From Companilactobacillus nantensis DSM 16982 (lineage in GTDB: Bacteria; Bacillota; Bacilli; Lactobacillales; Lactobacillaceae), in NCBI RefSeq assembly GCF_001435815.1, contig NZ_AZFV01000019.1:1-62287 (forward strand): a DNA stretch of 62,287 nt, read 5' to 3'. Below the pieces are notes generated by a model. The model was not told where the DNA came from and did not search any database. It saw only the letters and a program-made list of their open reading frames with translations. Shown one piece after another: positions 33,530 through 43,135 of this stretch (its first letter is position 1; each line of letters starts with the position of its first letter). A program made the translations under genes and the position numbers.

Positions 33530-36310
33530 ATGCACTTTTTTAAAAGAGAGTTGGAGGGGATTTCTATCAAAGCTTGGGAGCTATTCAGACTAGATATAAA
33601 AAGGACCTTGAAATCAAAGCCCGCAACATTGTTAATGTTAGCTTTGATCATTTTACCATGTCTATATTGTTGGTTTAATGTTTGGGCCTTATGGGATCCA
33701 TATTCCAATACAAGTGATCTAAAAGTTGCTGTTTATTCAGATGATCAATCAGTTAAACTTGAAGGCCAAAAAATTGAAATTGGTGACCAATTAATCGATA
33801 ACCTAAAAAAGAATCACAAATTAGGTTGGACATTCGTTGATTCAAAAGAACAACTAGACCAAGGAGTTAAGGACGGTTCATACTACGCTGGTATTTACAT
33901 CCCTAAAAACTTCTCAAAAGATATTGTCAGTTTCCTATCTGGTAATATCAAAAAACCATCATTGGTATTTAAGGTCAATCAGAAAATAAACGCCATCGCC
34001 CCGAAGCTGACTGAGACAGGTGCGACGACGTTACAAAATACCATCTCAGATGAATTTATCGGAACAATCAGTAAGACCGTTACAAAGGTCTTGAACAAGT
34101 CAGGTGTTGATATTGAGCACAATCTGCCAATGTTAAGACGACTTTCAACATTACTTGTAACGACCGATGATAACTTGCCAGAACTTCAAGATATTATGGA
34201 TAAAGTTCAACAAGCTAATACGATTGTTCCTAATTTAAACCAAAAATTACAACAAGTTAATGACATGTATGGCTACATGCCACTATTAAATCAAGATGCT
34301 CAAAAATTAGTCAATTTGAATAACTTTTTACCATTAGCTGATGCTGGTGGTACGGCTGCCAAGGATCTGCAAACAAAGATTCCACAAATCCAAAGCGCCG
34401 GCTCACAAGTTAACGAAATCGACAATGATTTTGGTAAAATATCTAATTTAATGGATAACAGTATCACCCAAGTTGAAAACGGAATTGAAGTCATCAACAA
34501 AGTTCAAAACGTTATGCCTGACATCCAACAACTCGGTCAAGATGCTGAAAATGCTACTAACAAAGCTAACAATGAATTGATTCCTAAGATTCAACAAGCC
34601 TTGCCAGTCATTAAGACAACTGTTGATACTGGTTTATCAATGATTATCACGATTGCTAAACAAATCAGTACTTCAATGTCGAATATCAATACTTTGATCG
34701 ACAAAATCAAGGCTGACCCTAAGAACCAAGAATTAAAGGATCAACTAAAACAAGTAATTCAAAACGTTGCTGATGATGCCACACAAATGTCCAAAGTAAG
34801 TACTCAACTAGCTTCATCACTAACTGATCTACAAAACTTCTACAACCGCTTGGCTGAACAATTAGGTCACGATCAAACAACTATTTTCAATCGTCCTATC
34901 CAGCGTTTAACTGACCTGGCAGCACTTAATGATGCCCTTGCAGCTAAAGCAAACGACATCTTGGATAATTACAGTGATCTTGATACAACCGCTCTACAAG
35001 CTAAGTTAACTGAACTTCAAACACAGTCAGACAAAATTGCTGACAGCGTAACAGCTCTCAAGGATCTCAATATCATGGACAGTGTTTCTAATACTATCAA
35101 CGATATTTCGACACTCTTGAAAGATGCCAGCACAACGTTGAGTCAAGTTAACAACAATATCATCCCTGCTATCCCAGGACTTTTGAACAATACTAAGGGT
35201 GTGCTTGAAACAGCCTTAACTTACCTTCAAAAGTACCAAAAACAATTACCTGCCGTCGGTACTGAAATTCACAGTGCTAACCAACTGCTCAACGGTAATA
35301 TGAGTAACATCGTCACTGGTATTAATCTTGTTAATGATTTCTACAATACTGACTATCCACAATTGAAGAAGAAGATGGCTACAGCAACCTTCTTCGTGCA
35401 ATATCAATTGCCACAAATTGAAAATGAATTAACAACAACTTTGAACTTAGTCAATTCCAAGACACCTGAACTTGAAAAAGCACTTTCGCAGGCGAATGAC
35501 TTTGCTGTTAACGACTGGCCACAGTTGAAGAAAGATGTTCATCACTCGGCTAAACTCTTGAAGAAGGGTGAAAAGGATGTCGATCTGGGCGCATTGATCA
35601 AGTTGATGAAATCTGATGCCAATAAGGAATCTGACTTCTTCGCTAACCCAGTTAAATTGAAGAAAGATAACCTTTATGACGTTCCAAATTATGGATCTGC
35701 CAGTGCCCCATTCTACTTAGCATTGTGTATCTGGGTTGGTGCTTTGTTGCTATCCAGTGTCTTCACAGTTCACTTCCAATTGAATGACCGTCAAAAGTAT
35801 CGTTATTCATTTAAACAACGCTTCAATGGCCGTTACTTAACATTTGGTTTCCTAAATGAATTACAAGCCATTGCCGCCGCGTTGGGTAACCTATTTATCC
35901 TTCATGCTTATACAAAGGAAAAGGTTTTACTAATTCTGTTCTGTATGCTAGTCAGTTTCTGCTTTATTTCAATTCTGTACTCACTCGTGCAAATGTTTGG
36001 AACAGTTGGTAAAGGGCTCGGAATTATCATCTTGGTACTTTCAATTTCTGGTGCCGGTGGTAACTTCCCTGTCGTCCTATCTGATGGTTTCTTCCGTTTC
36101 ATTAATCCATATTTACCATTTACCTACGCGGTTAACTTACTACGTGAAGCGGTTGGTGGAATATATTGGCCTAATGCAACCAAAGATATTATTATATTAG
36201 TAGCCTTTGGTGTAGCATTCTATCTCCTAGGTTTACTCACAACCGAAAAGATCAAACCATTCATGCACAGACTACATAAGAGTGCTAAGAAGAGTATGAT
36301 CATCGAGTAA
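33530..36310 (+). CDS. YhgE/Pip-family membrane protein
   Basis: About 915-926 residues. One N-terminal helix (LLMLALIILPCLYCWFNVWALWDPY), a long extracytoplasmic coiled-coil-rich middle (Asn/Gln/Thr/Asp-rich, about 60-690), and five or six C-terminal helices of the ABC-2 type ending in ICWVGALLLSS to LLGLLTTEK. Related to phage-infection protein and to type VII secretion component EsaA. Start uncertain: ATG 33530 has no ribosome site and lies 12 bp after a TATAAT, whereas a perfect GGAGGGG (33553-33559) stands 6 bp before ATC 33566 in frame. Confidence 0.88.
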   Translation: MHFFKRELEGISIKAWELFRLDIKRTLKSKPATLLMLALIILPCLYCWFNVWALWDPYSNTSDLKVAVYSDDQSVKLEGQKIEIGDQLIDNLKKNHKLGWTFVDSKEQLDQGVKDGSYYAGIYIPKNFSKDIVSFLSGNIKKPSLVFKVNQKINAIAPKLTETGATTLQNTISDEFIGTISKTVTKVLNKSGVDIEHNLPMLRRLSTLLVTTDDNLPELQDIMDKVQQANTIVPNLNQKLQQVNDMYGYMPLLNQDAQKLVNLNNFLPLADAGGTAAKDLQTKIPQIQSAGSQVNEIDNDFGKISNLMDNSITQVENGIEVINKVQNVMPDIQQLGQDAENATNKANNELIPKIQQALPVIKTTVDTGLSMIITIAKQISTSMSNINTLIDKIKADPKNQELKDQLKQVIQNVADDATQMSKVSTQLASSLTDLQNFYNRLAEQLGHDQTTIFNRPIQRLTDLAALNDALAAKANDILDNYSDLDTTALQAKLTELQTQSDKIADSVTALKDLNIMDSVSNTINDISTLLKDASTTLSQVNNNIIPAIPGLLNNTKGVLETALTYLQKYQKQLPAVGTEIHSANQLLNGNMSNIVTGINLVNDFYNTDYPQLKKKMATATFFVQYQLPQIENELTTTLNLVNSKTPELEKALSQANDFAVNDWPQLKKDVHHSAKLLKKGEKDVDLGALIKLMKSDANKESDFFANPVKLKKDNLYDVPNYGSASAPFYLALCIWVGALLLSSVFTVHFQLNDRQKYRYSFKQRFNGRYLTFGFLNELQAIAAALGNLFILHAYTKEKVLLILFCMLVSFCFISILYSLVQMFGTVGKGLGIIILVLSISGAGGNFPVVLSDGFFRFINPYLPFTYAVNLLREAVGGIYWPNATKDIIILVAFGVAFYLLGLLTTEKIKPFMHRLHKSAKKSMIIE

Positions 36311-36340
36311 TTTTGTTTGGAAGAGGGAGAAAATATTTTA

Positions 36341-36790
36341 ATGTCTGATATAAAAATGAAATCTTATCGACCTTTCATCACTGAGAATTTCTTCTGGGAT
36401 TTTCCGACACACTTCAATTTAAAAGAAGTCAGTGAATTTCTCGGCATGGAGATTGATCCAACAACAAAATATATTTCCAATACTGCTAAAACTATCATGC
36501 GAAACGATGGCATTTATTGGTTCATTCAAAGAAAGCATCACGGTGAAATCGTCGCCTTAATTTCGTTAAGTGACGTCGATTTAACTAAAAAGAATTCCGC
36601 TTTGATGGTCACGTTCAAAGATTTAACAGTTGCAGAAAAACAAGAAATTTCACAACGATTACTAGTCTTTTTAAAAGATCAAATTTACTTAGACACCATC
36701 GAAATTAATCAACTTGATCGTATTATTCAAGAAAACTTCACAAATAATGGCTATAATGTTGCTAACAACAATTTATTAAAGAGGAGTTAA
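36341..36790 (+). CDS. Small soluble protein, possible GNAT-type acetyltransferase
   Basis: 149 residues. The middle (YWFIQRKHHGEIVALISLSD) has the strand-turn-strand look of GNAT domains, and FWDFPTHFNLKEVSEFL resembles their N-terminal helix, but the acetyl-CoA P-loop (Q/RxxGxG/A) is not seen. ATG 36341 has GAGGGAG 11 bp upstream. Lies 30 bp after YhgE and 5 bp before the YugP gene, probably one operon. Confidence 0.5.
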   Translation: MSDIKMKSYRPFITENFFWDFPTHFNLKEVSEFLGMEIDPTTKYISNTAKTIMRNDGIYWFIQRKHHGEIVALISLSDVDLTKKNSALMVTFKDLTVAEKQEISQRLLVFLKDQIYLDTIEINQLDRIIQENFTNNGYNVANNNLLKRS

Positions 36791-36795
36791 CACTT

Positions 36796-37494
36796 ATGTA
36801 CGGATATGGTTATGGTTTTGGTCCCAGCTATCTATTGATAATCATTGGTTTGGCTATCAGTATGTGGGCATCATGGTATGTAAATCATAATTTCAAAAAG
36901 TATGATCAATTTACGAGTCACCGTGGCAAAAGCGGTGCTGATGCTGCGAGATATATTTTAGATAGTGCCGGACTACAAGATATTCAAATTAATAAAGTTA
37001 GTGGTAATTTAACCGACAATTACAATCCAGGTAATAAGACGTTAAATTTATCCGAATCAACTTACGATTCAACCTCAGTAGCTGCAATCGGCGTTGCTGC
37101 CCATGAATGTGGACATGCAATACAAGATCAAACAAGCTACGTACCAATGCGAGTCAGAGCAGCATTAGTACCAGCAGTTAACCTCGGTTCTAATGCTTCA
37201 ATTCCATTGATTATTGTCGGTGCCCTATTGGGAATGAACCACACACTAATCACAATCGGAATTTGGCTATTCGCATTAGTTGTCTTGTTCCAAGTCGTAA
37301 CATTACCAGTCGAATTCAACGCCTCAGGACGTGCCATCAAGATTCTAGGATCAGGTGACATCCTCGATAACGATGAAGTTCCAATGGTAAAACAAGTCTT
37401 GTTCGCAGCCGCATTAACATACGTCGCTGCAGCAATTTCAACAGCATTACAACTATTACGTTTAATCTTAATTTTTGGTGATAATCGTAATTAA
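36796..37494 (+). CDS. YugP-family neutral zinc metallopeptidase (membrane)
   Basis: 232 residues. One N-terminal helix, HEXXH-type motif AAHECGHAIQDQ near 105, third ligand region PVEFNASGRA near 178, and two or three C-terminal helices. The Gly/Tyr-rich start MYGYGYGFGPSY is typical. GAGGAG ribosome site. Role unknown in detail; envelope protease by family. Confidence 0.9.
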   Translation: MYGYGYGFGPSYLLIIIGLAISMWASWYVNHNFKKYDQFTSHRGKSGADAARYILDSAGLQDIQINKVSGNLTDNYNPGNKTLNLSESTYDSTSVAAIGVAAHECGHAIQDQTSYVPMRVRAALVPAVNLGSNASIPLIIVGALLGMNHTLITIGIWLFALVVLFQVVTLPVEFNASGRAIKILGSGDILDNDEVPMVKQVLFAAALTYVAAAISTALQLLRLILIFGDNRN

Positions 37495-37496
37495 AA

Positions 37497-37527
37497 TAAA
37501 AAAAGTCGCGAAAGCGGCTTTTTTATT
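37497..37527 (+). terminator. Terminator of the YhgE-YugP unit
   Basis: AAAAAGTCGC-GAAA-GCGGCTTTTTT directly after the YugP stop. Confidence 0.92.
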
Positions 37528-37654
37528 TTGGAATTGTATTAAGAAATTTAGTGCTGTAAAACGATTTAAATAATTAAACATTCTGAATTTTTTGCACTTA
37601 ACGGTAATTTATAACACTAGAGTATATCAAGAACACTGCCCTTTAAAAACAAAT

Positions 37655-37829
37655 TAGTCAGCGGATGAGTGGTTGTCTGCCAGCAGTGACAGTGGTGTTA
37701 CGGCTTTAGCCGTTACAGCACAGGACGTATTTTGAGATTCGCGTACTTTGCGAAGCTCAAAATCGAGCCTGGAGACCTTGGCTCCAGGCGGTCCTCACAG
37801 CAGGCTTCATATCGTGTACCCGCTGGCGG
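37655..37829 (+). repeat. Cloverleaf repeat, copy 6 (upstream of cardiolipin synthase)
   Basis: Same strand as the gene it precedes, 75 bp from its start codon. Inner stem GCCTGGAG/CTCCAGGC is perfect, P3 ATTTTGAGATTCGC/GCGAAGCTCAAAAT perfect; P2 reads GTGGTGTTACGGC/GCCGTTACAGCAC with one break. The outer arms are decayed: only CAGCGG/CCGCTG and GCC/GGC at the two ends still pair. Oldest-looking full-length copy. Confidence 0.8.
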
Positions 37830-37904
37830 CCCACCCAAACAATAGATTTTATAACGATTTTGAAGTAAACTTTCAAGTAAGAATAATAGAGGGGAATTTA
37901 TTTT

Positions 37905-39371
37905 ATGATTGATGTTTGGATCATCTGGCTAATTCTCATTATCTTAGTAGTCAATACAGTTTCAGCACTCATCACTGTTTTCCATAGACCACGTAATATC
38001 GTTACTACTTGGGCCTGGATTTTGGTCCTTGTCTTATTGCCAATTGTAGGGTTCCTTATTTATGCGTTCCTAGGTCGTGGGATTGCTCAGGAAAAAATCT
38101 TCAATATCAGTAAACAAGAGCATTACAGTTTAAGTCAGTTGAAGCGAATGGCAATTGCTGCTCAGAAACGGCCACAGAATGCTTCTAGATACGATGAAAC
38201 ACGTTACGCTGACCATATCATTCGGTTCTTCAACGAAACCGAAGAGGCTCCTTTAACGCGTCATAATGAGATTGAACTATACTTCGATGGCCAAGAGAAA
38301 TTCAAGTCTATGTTTAAAGATATCGAAAATGCCACAGAAACCGTTCATGTCGAGTACTATGCTTTTATTAAAAGCCATATTGCCGATCAATTTTTGGCAC
38401 TTTTAACACAAAAAGCTAAAGAAGGACTGGAGGTTCGATTACTCTATGATCCATGGGGTTCTGGCGGTACTAAGCCACGCTACTTCAAGGAATTTCAAGC
38501 TGCTGGTGGTGAAGTCTTGCCATTTATCACTTCAAAAAATGTTATTGCTAAAACGCGTTTGAACTATCACTTGCACCGTAAAGTTGTTGTTATTGATGGT
38601 ACGACCGGTTGGATCGGTGGCTTTAACGTTGGTGATCAATACGTCAATACGACTGAAAAGTTTGGTTACTGGCGTGATACTCATTCACGGATTTTTGGAG
38701 CTGCTACCTTGTTGCTGCAGGAACGGTTCTTTAGAGACTGGAATGCTTCCTTAGATCGAAAAGCTAAACCTTTAGCATTCTTGGAAAAATACTTTCCATC
38801 TGATAAATTCGATACCGAAGCTAATTTGCCAATTCAAATTATTTCCGACGGACCCGATAACCGTGAGGAAATTTTAAAAGACGGATTCATCGATATGATT
38901 GTCAGTGCTAAAAAGAGTATTTGGATTCAATCGCCTTATTTAGTTCCTGACGATGCGATGTTTACTGCCCTAACCATAGCGGCTCGTTCAGGAGTAGACG
39001 TCAGGATTATGATTCCATGTATGCCTGACCACCCATTTATTTATCGGGCAACGCAATATTACGCTAATTTATTAACGACTTACGGCATCAAAATTTACAG
39101 TTATCAAAAAGGATTCTTGCACTCAAAGACGTCCGTTTTTGATGGCAAAATTTGTTCAGTTGGTTCAATGAATCATGACTTTAGAAGTTACTCATTGAAC
39201 TTCGAGGCCAATGCCTTTATCTACGACGCCAAAGTTTCCCATAAGTTAGCTCGAGCTTTTGAAAAAGATATGGAAGATTCAATCTTCTTAACACCAGAAA
39301 TTATTAAAGAACAAGGTGCTTGGCTACACTTCAAACAACGATTCTCCAGATTGTTGTCACCTATTCTTTAA
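37905..39371 (+). CDS. cls: Cardiolipin synthase (two PLD motifs)
   Basis: Joins two phosphatidylglycerols into cardiolipin at the membrane. 488 residues, two N-terminal helices (WIIWLILIILVVNTVSALI; WAWILVLVLLPIVGFLIYAFLG) and two HKD motifs: HRKVVVIDG with GGFNVGD near 230, and HSKTSVFDG with GSMNHDFRS near 405. GAGGGG ribosome site. Monocistronic, closed by the palindromic element downstream. Confidence 0.95.
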   Translation: MIDVWIIWLILIILVVNTVSALITVFHRPRNIVTTWAWILVLVLLPIVGFLIYAFLGRGIAQEKIFNISKQEHYSLSQLKRMAIAAQKRPQNASRYDETRYADHIIRFFNETEEAPLTRHNEIELYFDGQEKFKSMFKDIENATETVHVEYYAFIKSHIADQFLALLTQKAKEGLEVRLLYDPWGSGGTKPRYFKEFQAAGGEVLPFITSKNVIAKTRLNYHLHRKVVVIDGTTGWIGGFNVGDQYVNTTEKFGYWRDTHSRIFGAATLLLQERFFRDWNASLDRKAKPLAFLEKYFPSDKFDTEANLPIQIISDGPDNREEILKDGFIDMIVSAKKSIWIQSPYLVPDDAMFTALTIAARSGVDVRIMIPCMPDHPFIYRATQYYANLLTTYGIKIYSYQKGFLHSKTSVFDGKICSVGSMNHDFRSYSLNFEANAFIYDAKVSHKLARAFEKDMEDSIFLTPEIIKEQGAWLHFKQRFSRLLSPIL

Positions 39372-39431
39372 ACTCAATATTAAAAGAAAATGGAACAAAA
39401 CTGGTTTTGCCATTAAATGTGCAGCATAAAC

Positions 39432-39543
39432 GTGGAACAAAACATAGCTTTTTCCGCTTAAACCAAATAAGAGCAGCAATCCAAAATCGGATTACTGCTC
39501 TTATTTGCCTTAATGCTCGAAAGCTAACCATGTTTTGTCCCAC
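39432..39543 (+). repeat. Nested palindromic intergenic element with terminator core
   Basis: Outer arms GTGGAACAAAACAT and ATGTTTTGTCCCAC, then AGCTTT/GAAAGCT, then an 18-bp inner stem AAATAAGAGCAGCAATCC / GGATTACTGCTCTTATTT with loop AAAATC. A second TGGAACAAAAC/GTTTTGCCA hairpin lies just left (39393-39413). Serves as cls terminator. Its GTGGGACAAAACAT ends recall dispersed intergenic palindromes of lactobacilli, but I cannot confirm this here. Confidence 0.65.
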
Positions 39544-39571
39544 TCTCTTATTTTGGAAGGAAATATATCTA

Positions 39572-40303
39572 ATGACATATTTATTAGTCGTTTTAATCGC
39601 CTTATTTGGTGCGTTAATGCGAACTGTTTTCGGATTTGGCGAAGCACTAGTCACAATGCCACTACTTGCTTTAATCTCCTTTGACCTTCAAACATCGACC
39701 GCCTTAATCGGAGCTTTAGGTTTATTAGTTGCCATCCCTGTTGCAATCAAATATCGGCAACACATCGACCTAGCTACCTTAAAACGGTTAGTCTTAGGTT
39801 CAATTTTGGGCATTCCTGTCGGGATTTTAATTATCAAATTAGGCTCGCCAATTATTATCATGCGCGTATTAGGCATTTTTATCATTGTCTATGGCGTTTA
39901 TAACTTATATACACTCAGACACCCCAGAACTAGTCAATTACATCTCAGCAACCGCTATGACTATTTGGCAGGTGTCGTTTCGGGAATCCTCGGTGCTTCA
40001 TTTAATAGTCACGGCGTGCCAATCGTTGTTTATGGAACAGCTAAAAGATGGGACGCTGATAAATTGAAAGGTATTCTCCAAGGACATTTCGTCTGCGTGG
40101 GAACTTTAGTTGTTTTGAGTCAAGTATCTTCTGGAATGTGGAATATTGAAGTTGTTAAATTACTGGCAATTATCATCCCACTGCTATTTATCGTTGTGCC
40201 CTTGGGAAACTGGATTGGTTCAAAAATCGACAGTCAACATTTTACCAAGTACGTTTATGCAATTTTGATTATCTTTGGATTGATTTTGATGATCAAACAC
40301 TAA
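39572..40303 (+). CDS. TauE/SafE-family membrane transporter
   Basis: 243 residues, about seven or eight helices. The N-terminal repeat FGALMRTVFGFGEALVTMPLL and the second-half LAGVVSGILGASFNSHGVP are the paired family motifs. Predicted exporter or importer of sulfite, sulfonate or another small organic anion. ATG 39572 with GGAAGGAAA upstream; earlier in-frame codons run back through the palindromic element and cls and have no ribosome site. Confidence 0.85.
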   Translation: MTYLLVVLIALFGALMRTVFGFGEALVTMPLLALISFDLQTSTALIGALGLLVAIPVAIKYRQHIDLATLKRLVLGSILGIPVGILIIKLGSPIIIMRVLGIFIIVYGVYNLYTLRHPRTSQLHLSNRYDYLAGVVSGILGASFNSHGVPIVVYGTAKRWDADKLKGILQGHFVCVGTLVVLSQVSSGMWNIEVVKLLAIIIPLLFIVVPLGNWIGSKIDSQHFTKYVYAILIIFGLILMIKH

Positions 40304-40350
40304 CAAAAAAGAGTTCAGATATGACTTTGAGGTGGATATCTGAACTTTTT
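40304..40350 (+). terminator. Terminator of the TauE-like gene
   Basis: AAAAAAGAGTTCAGATAT / ATATCTGAACTTTTT stem right after the stop codon. Confidence 0.93.
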
Positions 40351-40479
40351 ATTTTGAAATCAATTCAAAAATACATTTTGAACATCATTATTAACGTAAT
40401 ACTTTTTCTAAGTTTAAGAGGCAAATATTTCATTAAATTAAATATTTTCTAATTTAATTCTATTTATCAATCAAATCGG

Positions 40480-40488
40480 TGCTATAAT
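40480..40488 (+). promoter_or_regulatory. Extended -10 promoter of the DUF969-DUF979-pcp operon
   Basis: TGCTATAAT, a TGn-extended perfect -10, 36 bp before the first start codon; no good -35. Confidence 0.65.
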
Positions 40489-40523
40489 TACTCCCATAAA
40501 TTAAAAAACGGGGGTCCTAACTT

Positions 40524-41180
40524 ATGGAATACCTTAAATTAATCGGAATTATTATAATTATATTAGGATTTGCTTTTAAATTAGACACAATTGCCGTTGT
40601 TGTTGCTGCCGCTTTAGCAACTGGTTTAGCATCCGGCATGTCGATCGACCACATTCTGAATATTCTTGGAAAAGGTTTCATGGATAATCGCATGGTTTCA
40701 CTATTCTTTCTCACCTTACCTATGATTGGTGTCGTTGAAAGTCACGGTATGAAACAAGCGGCCGTCAATGGTATTAGTAAGATCAAGAATCTCTCGGCTG
40801 GGAAAATTTTCAATATTTATCTAGCCATTCGTGAAGTTACTGATGCTTTCGGTATCGCCCTTTCCGGTCAAGTGCAGTTCATCAGACCACTAATCAATCC
40901 GATGGCCCAGGCTGCTGCCAGTGTAAAACGTGATTTAACACCAAAGCAAGTTGACTTGATCAAAGCCCGTGCTGCCGCAACTGATAACTTTGGTAACTTT
41001 TTTGCTCAAAACCTCTTCATTGCTTCAAGTGGTGTCTTATTGATGGCAAGTACCATGAAATCACTCGGACATCCCGTTTCCACAACTAGTATCGTGCTTT
41101 ACTCAATTCCCGTCGCTATCATCACTTTCATCATCGTTGGCTACTACAATATGAGATTCGACAAACAATTCGATAAATAG
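40524..41180 (+). CDS. DUF969 membrane protein
   Basis: 218 residues, five or six helices, first half of the conserved DUF969-DUF979 pair. These two are nearly always beside pyrrolidone-carboxylate peptidase, as here, so they probably form a transporter for pyroglutamate or pyroglutamyl peptides (inference from context). GGGGG ribosome site. Confidence 0.9.
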   Translation: MEYLKLIGIIIIILGFAFKLDTIAVVVAAALATGLASGMSIDHILNILGKGFMDNRMVSLFFLTLPMIGVVESHGMKQAAVNGISKIKNLSAGKIFNIYLAIREVTDAFGIALSGQVQFIRPLINPMAQAAASVKRDLTPKQVDLIKARAAATDNFGNFFAQNLFIASSGVLLMASTMKSLGHPVSTTSIVLYSIPVAIITFIIVGYYNMRFDKQFDK

Positions 41181-41192
41181 GAGGTCAGAACT

Positions 41193-42110
41193 ATGAGCGT
41201 AAATAATATTCTCGAAATTTTTTATATTTTAATGGGAATCATCATGATTTTCGCCAGTATCGAGTCTTTCCGTGATAAGGAAAATTCAGCCCGTGTTGGT
41301 ACAGGACTATTTTGGTTGATTCTGGGACTGATCTTTGCAATTGGTAAATATTTGCCCAATGTCGTAATCGGTTTGTTGATTGTCTTTATCGGGATCTTGT
41401 CATTACTCAAACAAATTAAAGTTGGTAAGATTAAGGAAGTTAACAAGGAAATCGCTGAAAAATCAGCTAAAAAACTCGGTGGTTGGCTCTTCTTCCCTAG
41501 TGTTGTTCTAGCTATTTTGTCAATTTTAATCAGTGAGTTAACTAATCTCGGTGGTCAAGTTGGTATTGGTATCGCTTCAGTTATTGCCTTGATTTTAGCG
41601 ATGATTATTTCGAAAACTGATGCCAAAACAACTTATCATGATAGTGAAAGAATGGTTCGTTCCGTTGGTACAGCCGGTATTTTGCCACAGTTACTAGCCA
41701 CATTAGGTGTTATTTTTACCGCATCTGGAGTTGGTGAAGTTACTGCTAAAACTATTTCAGGTATCTTCCCAGTTGGTAATCACCTCTTAGGCGTTGTACT
41801 CTACTGCGTTGCCATGGTCATCTTCACAATGATTATGGGGAACGCCTTCGCTGCTTTTGCTGTTATCACTGCTGGTATTGGTGTACCGTTTATCGTAGCT
41901 CAAGGTGGAAATCCCGCCGTCGTTGCCGCTTTAGGAATGACAACTGGTTATTGTGGAACTTTGATGACACCAATGGCTGCTAATTTCAATTCGCTACCCG
42001 TGGCGCTGATGGAAATGAAAGATAATCTTGGTGTCATTAAGCAACAAGTTCCAATCGCACTAAGCATGTTAGTGATTCAAATTATTTTGATGTATTTCTT
42101 AGCATTTTAA
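41193..42110 (+). CDS. DUF979 membrane protein
   Basis: 305 residues, eight to ten helices with a Lys-rich loop at about 75-95. Partner of DUF969 and 12 bp after it; GGAGG ribosome site. Conserved GNAFAAFAVITAGIGVPF segment near 212-230. Function by context as for DUF969. Confidence 0.9.
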   Translation: MSVNNILEIFYILMGIIMIFASIESFRDKENSARVGTGLFWLILGLIFAIGKYLPNVVIGLLIVFIGILSLLKQIKVGKIKEVNKEIAEKSAKKLGGWLFFPSVVLAILSILISELTNLGGQVGIGIASVIALILAMIISKTDAKTTYHDSERMVRSVGTAGILPQLLATLGVIFTASGVGEVTAKTISGIFPVGNHLLGVVLYCVAMVIFTMIMGNAFAAFAVITAGIGVPFIVAQGGNPAVVAALGMTTGYCGTLMTPMAANFNSLPVALMEMKDNLGVIKQQVPIALSMLVIQIILMYFLAF

Positions 42111-42122
42111 GGAGGAAGATTT

Positions 42123-42770
42123 ATGAAAATTCTAGTAACAGGTTTTGACCCATTTGGAACAGATAAAATTAACCCAGCTATCGAGGCAGTTAAGAAGTTA
42201 CCAGCTGAAATTGAAGGCGCTGAAATTGTCAAAGTGGAAATCCCCACTATTTTCAACAAATGTGCCGAAGTTGTTCACCAAGCTATCCTCGACAACAAGC
42301 CCGATTACGTTTTAGATATCGGACAAGCTGGCGGACGCTTTGCTTTAACTCCAGAACGAGTTGCCATCAACTTTGACGACGGAAGAATTGCTGATAACGC
42401 TGGCTTCCAACCAAGAAATCAACCAATTCACGAAGACGGTCAAAACGCCTACTTCACCCAATTACCAGTCAAAGCCATGGCCCAAGCAGTCTTAGATGCT
42501 GGACTACCAAGTTACGTTTCCACAACAGCCGGAACTTACGTCTGCAACCACATCATGTACCAAGTTCAATACATGATTGATAAAGAGTTCCCAGACCTCA
42601 AGGCAGGTTTCATGCACATCCCATTTTTACCAAACCAAGTCGTAAATCGTCCTGACACACCATGTTTATCATTAGCTGATGATGTGGCAGGAATAACAGC
42701 TGCAATCGGTGCTATCGTTAAACAAGATGGTAAAGGTGATATTGAGGCAATCGGTGGTTCTTTAAATTAA
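42123..42770 (+). CDS. pcp: Pyrrolidone-carboxylate peptidase (C15)
   Basis: Removes N-terminal pyroglutamate from peptides. 215 residues; Glu in [15 protein letters not shown], catalytic Cys in [11 protein letters not shown], His in [19 protein letters not shown] ribosome site, 12 bp after DUF979. Confidence 0.96.
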   Translation: MKILVTGFDPFGTDKINPAIEAVKKLPAEIEGAEIVKVEIPTIFNKCAEVVHQAILDNKPDYVLDIGQAGGRFALTPERVAINFDDGRIADNAGFQPRNQPIHEDGQNAYFTQLPVKAMAQAVLDAGLPSYVSTTAGTYVCNHIMYQVQYMIDKEFPDLKAGFMHIPFLPNQVVNRPDTPCLSLADDVAGITAAIGAIVKQDGKGDIEAIGGSLN

Positions 42771-42786
42771 TTAATGAATAATTTTA

Positions 42787-42823
42787 AAAAAATAGACTCT
42801 TATTTTAGAGAGTCTATTTTTTT
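42787..42823 (+). terminator. Terminator of the pcp operon
   Basis: AATAGACTCT / AGAGTCTATT stem then T8. Confidence 0.9.
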
Positions 42824-42922
42824 ATCTAAACTTTTTAAAATTTAAAACTCCAAAATTAATCCATTTTCATTCAAGTGAACTAAACTCTTGTAATAGTTAA
42901 TCGACTGCAATTTTAATTAACC

Positions 42923-43103
42923 TAGCCGGAGGGTGGTGCTGGATTCTACCAGCAGTGACAGTGGAGTTAGGACTGCAAAGCAGTTCTTACTCCACGGACG
43001 TATTTTGAGATTCGCGTTTTTTTGCGAAGCTCAAAATCGAGACCTGAGACCTTGGCTCAGGTCGGTCCCACAGCAGGTAGAATCCAGCATCACCCTCTGG
43101 CGG
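42923..43103 (+). repeat. Cloverleaf repeat, copy 7
   Basis: Outer arms CCGGAGGGTGGTGCTGGATT / AATCCAGCATCACCCTCTGG with two changes. P2 GTGGAGTTAGGACTGC/GCAGTTCTTACTCCAC: the T-A pair of other copies is A-T here, a clean double change. P4 GACCTGAG/CTCAGGTC perfect. Between the pcp terminator and the 3' end of the small membrane gene, on the strand opposite the latter. Confidence 0.88.
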
Positions 43104-43106
43104 AAT

Positions 43107-43135
43107 AAAAAAAGAGCACCAGAGCTTAACGCTCC
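43107..43135 (-). terminator. Terminator of the small membrane protein gene
   Basis: GAGC...GCTC short stem overlapping the stop codon, followed by T7 on the minus strand. Confidence 0.55.
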
